Part shown: piece by piece, positions 17,585 through 24,299 of the stretch | Numbering within the stretch: the first letter of the stretch is position 1 | Layout of the letters: every line of letters begins with the position of its first letter | Origin: JAGQPD01 sp020426865 | GTDB taxonomy: Bacteria; Planctomycetota; Planctomycetia; Pirellulales; Pirellulaceae | Direction: 5' to 3' | DNA length: 64,000 nt | Assembly (NCBI GenBank): GCA_041399065.1 | Contig: JAWKTN010000001.1 | Coordinates: forward strand, 1,302,001-1,366,000 | The notes under the pieces: model-generated | The model's database searches: none | The model's input: the letters and a program-made list of their open reading frames with translations, nothing else | What the model was told of the DNA's origin: nothing | Translations under genes and position numbers: made by a program

Positions 17585-17689
17585 CCTGGTTCAAGAGGGA
17601 ATAAAGTAGAAGATGATTCCCACTCGCACTGTGCTGACGCATCGGTGGCGGTACAAAGGAGAGTCGCTAGCACGGGCTTTGCGTTTAGA

Positions 17690-18030
17690 GCGTTCCCCCC
17701 CCCCCGGGCCGGGGTGGTGAAGTCGCGGAACCGCTAGTCAACCAAACTGTGGCTCCTGCCGGGCAAGCCGGCGAGGGGGCCAAGGAACGACACAATGGTA
17801 ATCCCGTTTTGCCATTCGCGCCAAGATGCACGAGCTCGCGCCTATTGCCAACTCGCTATGCCGTATGTGTGTCGGCCCTCCGGGCCTGGGCGCGGGGGGA
17901 GCACGCACCGGTGGCTGCGCCGCCGGCAGGGGTTGTTGCGGCCCTCCGGGCCGAAGGCCTGGAAGACCTTTGCACCGATAGAACGAACGCGACCTCGAGC
18001 TCGCCGCCCCAGGGCCGAAGGCCCTTCACC
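17690..18030. repeat. GC-rich region with a C-run and short palindromic repeats
   Basis: An 11-base C run (17695-17705) adjoins GGGCCGGGG. Two copies of the palindrome-like GGCCCTCCGGGCC lie at 17874-17886 and 17940-17952. A related GGGCCGAAGGCCC is at 18012-18024, and GGCCGAAGGCC forms also occur in between. Frames through this region are low-complexity (Arg/Ala/Pro-rich) on both strands, and no gene is supported. It may be an interspersed palindromic element or structured non-coding sequence between the two Rhs fragments. Confidence 0.5.
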
Positions 18031-18183
18031 AAGAGGTAATTGAAGAGTCTACAATTTGGACCTCAATCGGCCTTTCCCGACTTTGCCTAGTCCGAATACC
18101 TCGAACCACAAAGCATTGCGCTCGACGACCTCAAACCGACGATCAGCAAACGGGCACATCCGCGACACCCGGAACAGAATGGA

Positions 18184-18840
18184 ATGTGCGACCAAGCCGA
18201 GCAACTGGACAACATCGAGGCATTGGCAGTACGATACGGGGATAGGACGGTAGCACCGATACGCCATACACGGCCCCTCTCCTTTCCGTGCTCAGCCGCT
18301 TTCAATGGCGACGGCACCGAGGGGAAGGTGGATTTCGCGAGCGAGTTGACAATCCGGCGACGTGTATCGGGCAAAAGGCTGGACACTGAGACCGGGATGT
18401 ACTACTACCGAAATCGGTCTTACCATCCGCAACTGGGGAGGTTCGTGACGCGGGATCCGTTCTTAGATGAGGTCGGCCCCATTGTATATCGCAGAGGCGA
18501 TACGCTAATCCTGGAACTAGTTCACCGCGATTGGAAGTTGGTTTACGGTGCACAGGCTGTCGACGTTGATATGTTGGAGATAACGCTGGACGGTCTCGAT
18601 TGTCGCTTGGTTCCGGCGGCAGACAGAGCGTTGTCGCCGAATCTGAGACTGGTGAAGTTTGAACTTGAAGATTCCGTATGTAGATAGCAACGTTCCGTTT
18701 ACCGACCACTGTTGGGCGTGATTGAATGCAAAGACACAGGCGAGTTTTTCACAATTGACTTCTGGAATGGTGGTACAGATTCTTGGAAAGAGGGTCAGGA
18801 TTCCTATCGGAATTGGAAACGCAATCAGTTGAGTCATTAG
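18184..18840 (+). pseudogene. Second Rhs tip with an in-frame stop
   Basis: From about 18376 the frame carries KRLDTETGMYYYRNRSYHPQ and LGRFVTRDPF, nearly identical to the Rhs core at 16614, then a different tail starting VGPIVYRRGDTLILELVHRD. A TAG at 18685 interrupts the frame. The same frame then continues with RPLLGVIECKDTGEFFTID, FWNGGTDSWKEGQDSYRNWK and a final stop at 18838. The tail after the stop still looks protein-like, so this is a recently nonsense-mutated tip or an independent downstream unit. No shell and no good start are present. Toxin family not recognised. Confidence 0.62.
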
Positions 18841-18925
18841 TCGACGCCCATTCATGGCCGAGGGCCAATCTGAATCTGCTCTGGATAGGCGTGGCATGTG
18901 TCACGTTAAGTTCGAGGATTAGGCT

Positions 18926-19063
18926 ATGAAAAGGCCGAGAAGTGGCGCCTTAATGGCGTTGACGTTAGTTCTTGTGGGAGCCATTCATGGTGGTTGTACG
19001 ATAGGGAGTGCTAGGTCTTCAGCTATGAGGGCCGAATGCAACGCGAACCTACGATATCGTTGA
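18926..19063 (+). pseudogene. Truncated lipoprotein (signal peptide only)
   Basis: A 45-codon frame starts MKRPRSGALMALTLVLVGAI and has a lipobox-like HGGC, then only about 21 more residues before TGA. It looks like the 5' end of a lipoprotein gene whose body has been lost. No strong ribosome binding site is seen. It overlaps the antisense small frame at 19023-19175 by about 40 bases. Confidence 0.4.
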
Positions 19064-19175
19064 TGTTCTCCTTCTGACCGTCACCACGCTTGCTAGCTTC
19101 TGCTTTCAAAATCTCAGCGACCAACGACCGAACCCGCTCTTCCAGGGGGCGACTGTCTGCACACTTAAATGCCAT
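19023..19175 (-). CDS. Possible 50-residue small protein with strong ribosome binding site
   Basis: An ATG at 19175 is preceded by AAAGGAG six bases upstream, better than most starts in this window. The product, MAFKCADSRPLEERVRSLVA and onward, contains an amphipathic helix-like EERVRSLVAEILKAEASKR and no membrane segment. No family recognised. It lies between the decayed Rhs island and the secretin-like gene, so it could be a genuine small gene or the 5' remnant of a longer one. Confidence 0.38.
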   Translation of the reverse strand: MAFKCADSRPLEERVRSLVAEILKAEASKRGDGQKENINDIVGSRCIRPS

Positions 19176-19384
19176 CCCTGGCTCCTTTACCCAATTTATT
19201 GCCCAACGATCAAACACCGGCCAAGATCTACCCCACGTTCATACACGAACCATCCCGACATGCAAAGTGCGACATGCACCCGGGGCAAAGCACGGCGACT
19301 TTCTGATATTGTTCTGCCGTTTGGTTGAATCTATATTCGCCCCGAGGTTTTTCAGTGTGATATTCACGCGAACGGAGGTTTCAC

Positions 19385-20410
19385 ATGTTAAAACGAGCAC
19401 TTCCATTGTTATTGGTCTTGGGTTGTCCAGCCGTTGTTGTGAGTCAAATCTCTTCGATCCCGCCCCGCCCCGCAGCTCCTGCCGAAGAGGTCGGACCAAT
19501 TGCCGCTCTTGCCGAAGAGCAGCAACAATCTGTAGAAGAGCTACAACGACTAATCGTTTCGCGCGACGCACTCACTAAGGAGATTCAGCGTTTACGCGAA
19601 ATCACGGGGCAGCATCAGCAAGTTGTTACCTCTGTGAAAGTGTACGAGCTGTCGCTGAACAAGGCTCGAAAGGCAAATATCAACGTCGAAGGCGTTAAGT
19701 CCGAGTGGCTGCACGATAGCGGATTTGGAGGGGCACTGTCGGCGGGTGTGTTTGATAACTCCGGACAGGCTGAGGACGCTAGGCAGGTAAGGAGCGGAAC
19801 TGAAATCGTTCATACAAGAGTCATTGAAAACGATGAGGTCCTGAAGAAGGCAGTCGCCGAACTGAAGAAAGCAGGCGCGCTGCGAGTCCTAGCTGAGCCT
19901 ACTTTGGCAACGACCAGCGGTCGGCCGGCTTCTTTGAACATCGGAGGTGAGTTTCCTGTTCCCGTTCCACGATCCAACGGCGGTTCGACGATTCAGTTCA
20001 AAGAATTTGGAACGCGGCTCGACCTCGTGCCGGTCGTACTAGGACATGGAAGAATTCAACTTGAGTTGCGACCACGCATTAGCGAGATTGATGTCGACCG
20101 CAGCGTCGTGTTGGGGGATTTGACAGTGCCAGGTTTGCGTACTCGCTCTGTTGACACAGCGGTTGAAATGAGTGTTGGACAAACGTATGTACTGGCTGGA
20201 CTAGTGCAACGACGAGCAATTCATAAGGCACTAGACGTGTCAGTAGAGGCCGATATGAACAGGAGTTCAGAACTTGTCCCAAGTACAACGTCTCAGGGCA
20301 ACGATGTTCGGGGCCAAGACGAAACTGAAGCCACCGAACTAATCGTTGTGGTTCGGGCAGAAGTTCTCGATACTCCTAAAGTCGCGCGGCGGACGGCGGT
20401 GGGACAATAA
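19385..20410 (+). CDS. Small secretin-domain protein (CpaC/GspD C-terminal-like)
   Basis: 341 residues with a signal peptide (LPLLLVLGCPAVVVS), then a Glu/Gln/Leu-rich coiled-coil-like segment (~33-85), then a bacterial secretin domain (~150-290). Visible secretin blocks are VLAEPTLATTSGRPASLNIG, GEFPVPVP, the beta-lip FKEFGTRLDLVPVV, LELRPRISEID, and VGQTYVLAGLVQRR. The N-domains and overall length of outer-membrane GspD or PilQ channels (600 or more residues) are lacking. GGAGG stands seven bases before the ATG. No pilus or type II genes adjoin it. It could be a stand-alone secretin-like protein of the tad/CpaC type. Function inferred only. Confidence 0.83.
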   Translation: MLKRALPLLLVLGCPAVVVSQISSIPPRPAAPAEEVGPIAALAEEQQQSVEELQRLIVSRDALTKEIQRLREITGQHQQVVTSVKVYELSLNKARKANINVEGVKSEWLHDSGFGGALSAGVFDNSGQAEDARQVRSGTEIVHTRVIENDEVLKKAVAELKKAGALRVLAEPTLATTSGRPASLNIGGEFPVPVPRSNGGSTIQFKEFGTRLDLVPVVLGHGRIQLELRPRISEIDVDRSVVLGDLTVPGLRTRSVDTAVEMSVGQTYVLAGLVQRRAIHKALDVSVEADMNRSSELVPSTTSQGNDVRGQDETEATELIVVVRAEVLDTPKVARRTAVGQ

Positions 20411-21072
20411 CTGAGCTTCTTCCTACCAGGCTACTTGTGAAGTTTGAAAATGCGTGACGGTGTTGTGTGACGCACCGCCGGCAGTACCAGCACAGGTCGA
20501 ATTCCGTCGTTGGTTGGATGTTCCGTGGCAACGTTCGCAGCGACGGTGGACGCAACCGGGGCTCTCCCCTCAACGGAGTGGGTGCTGGGCTTTTCGACCG
20601 ACGCTGCGCAGCTGGCTGGCCAACTGCGTAAGGACACGCCCTCATTGCGCATGAAGGCCCGATGGACCGATCGAGCTCAAAGCAGTTGTCGATTCGACGG
20701 CGCGGCTTCGCAGGTGCCCGCCACCGGCCTGCACGAAGGCGATCAGGCTTCCTGCTGGAAGTTGGTCCAGCCGCTGCGCGATAGCACAGTGCAATTGACG
20801 GCGGTTTGACCACTTTCTCGGGTGGCCTGGCTCTACAGGCGGAGTCCAATCTCGCGTTGAAAGCCCGCCGAATCGACAATGAAGATTCGAAGAAGCTCCG
20901 ACTGACAATTCGCTCGCAGTCCAGTGCGAACACGCCTCGCCGAAGAAATCTCTCACCCGCTACGGGCCAACAGAGCTCCTGATTGCAGGATCGGCGGTTC
21001 CCTCTTATACTCCACAGATGTATCCCCACGATATCAAGCACATTCCACAAGGCCTGACCAGGAAACGCCGCG
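20411..21072. other. Intergenic region carrying a duplicated leader
   Basis: About 660 bases with no supported gene; frames here do not resemble known families. The right-hand part (from about 20755, strongest from 20853) recurs before the gene at 32934 and contains the promoter described separately. The left-hand part has no match elsewhere in the window. Confidence 0.55.
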
Positions 21073-21290
21073 ATGTGTGTCGACGAAATTACGATTGACG
21101 AGGTAGAAACACTGGCAAACGAGGCAACTGGCCTGAGCGATTTCGGACCGAGCCACTATCGCGACGGTCTGGAGGTCTTCTTAGAGTCGCTCGCTGTGGA
21201 TGGGCCGATGCACAAGGAAGGCGTCCGCATCATGCGGGATCTCATCGTGTTGACTCTGTCGAATCGACTCAAGTGGGTTGACTGGGTTGG
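20755..21290 (+). repeat. Dispersed direct repeat, copy A (leader and sulfotransferase 5' end)
   Basis: This segment is repeated in the same orientation at about 32630-33165. The 220 bases before the ATG (20853-21072 versus 32718-32933) agree at roughly nine positions in ten by eye. The first ~100 bases of coding sequence are similarly close, and later codons diverge to nearer three in four. Upstream of 20853 similarity is patchy. Confidence 0.85.
20983..21011 (+). promoter_or_regulatory. Sigma-70-type promoter of the sulfotransferase gene
   Basis: TTGCAG at 20983-20988 and TATACT at 21006-21011 are separated by 17 bases, close to the consensus. Transcription would begin near 21018, giving a leader of about 55 bases ending in AGGAAA seven bases before the ATG. 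The same arrangement is conserved in the copy at 32843. Confidence 0.6.
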
Positions 21291-22221
21291 ACGGCATCCA
21301 GGGATTGACGCGCAACCGCTTACCAATGCACCAATTTTTATCGTCGGCACTGCTCGGAGCGGTACGACTCTCCTCTACAACTTGATGTCGCATCATCCCG
21401 AAGTGCGGTGCCCGGTTTTCTGGGAGACGCTCGACCCCATCCCGCCGGCATGGAACTGTGATGGGAGCACCGTGAATGAGCGGATCGCAGCAATGGATGA
21501 GTTTTTGCGAGACTACAACGAGGGGCTGCCGCAGTTCAAAGCGATCCACTACTTCCACAGCGCGACACAGGTCGAAGAGTGCAATACGCTCCTATACATC
21601 CCGTTCAAATCGCCGACCAAAGCCTTTGCCGTCTGGCCAGGCCCGCGCTACTACCGGTGGCTGGCTAGCCAGTCGGCCGAATCGATGAGAACGGCTTTCT
21701 CCGAGTACCGTTCGTTGGTACATCTGCTAGCGCGTAGTGCTCCAGACAAGACTTGGCTGACGAAGTGCCCGATGAATGCACCCTATACGCACTGTTTGCA
21801 CGAGGCCTTTCCAACCGCCCGCATCGTCCACACGCACCGCGATTGCCGCGAGCGGTTGCCCTCTTTGTGCAACTTGAATCGGCATTTGCACTCAGTCTAC
21901 CGTGAGCCGACAATCAATGGCGTTCGCGAACAGGTGCTGTTCTATAACCAGCTTTCCATGGAGAGCATGTCGCGGGCACGAGTGGCCCATCCCGACGATA
22001 CGTTCGATATCGATTACCCGGATTTGGTCGCGGACCCGGTGAAAACGGTAGCGACGCTATGCGAAAGCCTCGGGCTTTCGGTCACCGAACGGTTCTTGGC
22101 CGATTGCCAGTCCTGGCTCGATTCGAGAAATCCCTACGACGCAAAAAAAGTCGGCAAGCACGAGTACGACGCGAAGACGTTCGGTTTAGACCTTGAAGAG
22201 CTGGCGAAGCTCGAGCCGTAA
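21073..22221 (+). CDS. Sulfotransferase family protein
   Basis: 382 residues. Transfers sulfate from PAPS to an unidentified acceptor if active. The 5'-phosphosulfate loop is IFIVGTARSGTTLL (~88-101). The 3'-phosphate segment RIVHTHRDCRERLPSL follows at about residue 250, and the C-terminal part has the DIDYPDLVADP motif of the Sulfotransfer_3 group. There is no signal peptide or membrane segment, so it is cytosolic. AGGAAA before the ATG and a good upstream promoter support the start. The next two genes are on the opposite strand. The N-terminal ~80 residues are duplicated at 32934. Confidence 0.9.
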   Translation: MCVDEITIDEVETLANEATGLSDFGPSHYRDGLEVFLESLAVDGPMHKEGVRIMRDLIVLTLSNRLKWVDWVGRHPGIDAQPLTNAPIFIVGTARSGTTLLYNLMSHHPEVRCPVFWETLDPIPPAWNCDGSTVNERIAAMDEFLRDYNEGLPQFKAIHYFHSATQVEECNTLLYIPFKSPTKAFAVWPGPRYYRWLASQSAESMRTAFSEYRSLVHLLARSAPDKTWLTKCPMNAPYTHCLHEAFPTARIVHTHRDCRERLPSLCNLNRHLHSVYREPTINGVREQVLFYNQLSMESMSRARVAHPDDTFDIDYPDLVADPVKTVATLCESLGLSVTERFLADCQSWLDSRNPYDAKKVGKHEYDAKTFGLDLEELAKLEP

Positions 22222-22298
22222 CGCGGCTTATTCTGCTGATACGAAACCGGGGAAAGCAACCAGCGGCGAAGTCCACTCAAGGCCACGCGATTGTGCCC

Positions 22299-23015
22299 CT
22301 ATAACTTGCTGCTCAATGCGTGTAGGTGAGACGCCAAGCCGGTCGGCATCGAAAAGAAGGGAGAATGGCCGCTTTCGAGCGTGACGACACGGTCGCAGCC
22401 CACTGCCGCATGCATCTCTCTTTGGGTTCTTAGCGTGATGGTTCTATCGAGCGTGCACTCAACGTAGGCTCGCGGCATCCCTTCTGGCAGCGGGGACGCG
22501 GGGTAAGCGTTCGGGGCAATGGCGTGGGGTACCAGGAGAGTGGTGGCCAATGCAATCGATTCCGCGCTGCAGTCGTGGTAGAAGACATTCGCTGCCACGT
22601 CGGGTATCGGAGTCGCGACGGTCGCGTCTTCGTTAATGTCGAAAGCCGAAAGCAACAACGCCTCGGTGTCGTTTGCCACGATTTCGTGGACGGTCTGTCC
22701 AGGCCCGAGCAGCAGCCCGGAAACATAGATTAGTTTCTCAACTCTCGAAGGCGATTGGCTCGCAACCTCCGAGATGACCGCGCCTCCCAAACTATGCCCC
22801 ACCAAGATGACGGGGCCCCGTACGTGGTCCAGCACTTTGTGGATCGCGTTCGCGTAAGCAGGTAAGGTGACTGCCTCCAAGGGAGTTCGGTCGATGCCGT
22901 GCGAGGGAAGGTCGGGGCAAAACACGACGTGCCCAAAGTCCTCCAGCAACGACTTGACCGAAAACCAACACCAGCCGCCGTGGCTGGCTCCATGGACAAG
23001 AACAAACGTACTCAC
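22299..23015 (-). CDS. Alpha/beta hydrolase
   Basis: About 239 residues of the abhydrolase type. The family-typical opening STFVLVHGASHGGWCWFSVK carries the oxyanion HG. The nucleophile elbow is GHSLGG, an acid residue lies downstream, and the catalytic His is in the ESGHSPFF segment near the C-terminus. Substrate unknown; relatives include esterases and hydroxynitrile-lyase-like enzymes. A GTG at 23015 gives the usual family N-terminus and has GGGAG eleven bases upstream. An ATG at 23084 would add 23 hydrophobic residues and has no ribosome binding site. It lies downstream of the acetoacetate-decarboxylase-like gene on the same strand with a 168-base gap. Confidence 0.88.
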   Translation of the reverse strand: MSTFVLVHGASHGGWCWFSVKSLLEDFGHVVFCPDLPSHGIDRTPLEAVTLPAYANAIHKVLDHVRGPVILVGHSLGGAVISEVASQSPSRVEKLIYVSGLLLGPGQTVHEIVANDTEALLLSAFDINEDATVATPIPDVAANVFYHDCSAESIALATTLLVPHAIAPNAYPASPLPEGMPRAYVECTLDRTITLRTQREMHAAVGCDRVVTLESGHSPFFSMPTGLASHLHALSSKL

Positions 23016-23183
23016 TCGCGTTACAACTCCCAATGAGGTGTAGACAACTGTGCCGATTGCGACTGCAGCACTACCTCGTAGCATTCGAATTCGGTGTTTT
23101 GAACCCGATGACGACGGTCAGCGCTCTATTCGATTTCGGCCGGATCAGCGACTACGGTTTAGCGATTAGCTCCGCAGTCAAAG

Positions 23184-23927
23184 TCACGGTTCTCGTACAA
23201 AGTCTCGAATTACAGTGCCTCCCTGAAGTGTGCAGCCATCGGATTCATGAAACCAAGATTCGACACATTCGATTTCGTTGAGGAAGCGCAATTGCGATGA
23301 CTCCGGGAAAGCTGCCGTCAAGACACCGCCTTCGGCTTCCCACCTAGTTTGGCTCAGCGGAATCCAGTTCAGTTCGACCACTTGATTAATCGACGGCCTG
23401 GTTGGGTCCCAACTTGGGATTACACGGTGGGTGTACAACTTGTTTGTCTCGCCACCCGAAACGCGAGATTTGTTCTCAGTGATAGCAAACGAACCATCGA
23501 GCAGTGTGACTCCGCCGTGCGTCAGTTGTACTTCGCAAGAATTCCCGTTGCGGTTCACGGCGATGGAATCCGCGATCTTTTTCGGAAAACCCCAAATCTC
23601 GCGACCGATGGTGATAGGTAATGAGTGATCTGGGAAAAGGGCGAGGCAGAAGAACCCTGGTCGATCCTCGTACGTCACGGGCACGAAAACACCGATTTCG
23701 TGATAATCGACAGAAACTGGCTCATCGATGGTCAGGTGAACAAAATACAGCCAGATCTGATTGCTGCTGTTCACAGTAAGTGGCGTGGGAGCCAACGTTG
23801 CGGCGATAGCCTCTGTTGTTCTGCATAGAAAGTTCGCGCCGCTTGTCCGACCAAGATGATAAGGAGGAGGCGGATACTCCTGATGGTGAAATGGCATGCT
23901 GTAGCCATTGGGATACGCGTTTTTCAT
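23184..23927 (-). CDS. Acetoacetate decarboxylase family protein
   Basis: 247 residues. The family signature GREIWGFPKKIADS contains the PKK lysines, one of which forms the Schiff base in acetoacetate decarboxylase. The YHEIGVFVPVTYEDRPGFFC strand pair is also typical. Length matches the family. GGGGA six bases before 23927 supports the start. Family members decarboxylate or hydrate/dehydrate varied keto acids, so the substrate cannot be named. It is followed by the alpha/beta hydrolase on the same strand, with the sulfotransferase beyond it, convergently oriented; a small metabolic group is possible. Confidence 0.88.
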   Translation of the reverse strand: MKNAYPNGYSMPFHHQEYPPPPYHLGRTSGANFLCRTTEAIAATLAPTPLTVNSSNQIWLYFVHLTIDEPVSVDYHEIGVFVPVTYEDRPGFFCLALFPDHSLPITIGREIWGFPKKIADSIAVNRNGNSCEVQLTHGGVTLLDGSFAITENKSRVSGGETNKLYTHRVIPSWDPTRPSINQVVELNWIPLSQTRWEAEGGVLTAAFPESSQLRFLNEIECVESWFHESDGCTLQGGTVIRDFVREP

Positions 23928-24299
23928 TCAACTTCCCCAGGTCGTTCAGGTTCGTTTGGTGAGCAAGAATGTTGCCGCATAGTGCTTTGACGGGGAGCAG
24001 TTGCTGGTCATTGAGGCGATGCTTCTGCGCAACTCCACATTCCGCTCCACGACGTACTCCGATCCGTGAGCATTATATGGCCAGGAAGCCACGAAAACAA
24101 TCGAGACCAGATGCGCACGCTTCGTGATGCGCAGAGACGCCAACTAGACGCAAAGGGCATTTTCTCCGACCGCAATTTGGGACGTTACGAGGATGCGGAG
24201 GTGTCGTCGCCGGTGGGCCACCCGCAGAGATATGCAAAGTCGCTATCCCCGCTGCGATATAGAGCCCCCCGGGGATGCACTTGCAAAAGTTCGTCGCGG
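23928..24299. other. Intergenic region without a recognisable gene
   Basis: About 370 bases between the 3' end of the pentapeptide-repeat gene and the decarboxylase-like gene. Short frames on both strands have no family resemblance or start context. It should contain the decarboxylase-like promoter. Confidence 0.5.

Noticed and set aside
17749..18043. Ala/Arg/Gly-rich frames in the GC-rich repeat
   Set aside because: Low complexity, palindromic DNA and no start context; treated as non-coding repeat.
15700..19400. Search for an intact insertion sequence with terminal repeats
   Set aside because: Only transposase-like fragments were found; no matching terminal inverted repeats or target-site duplication could be recognised by eye.
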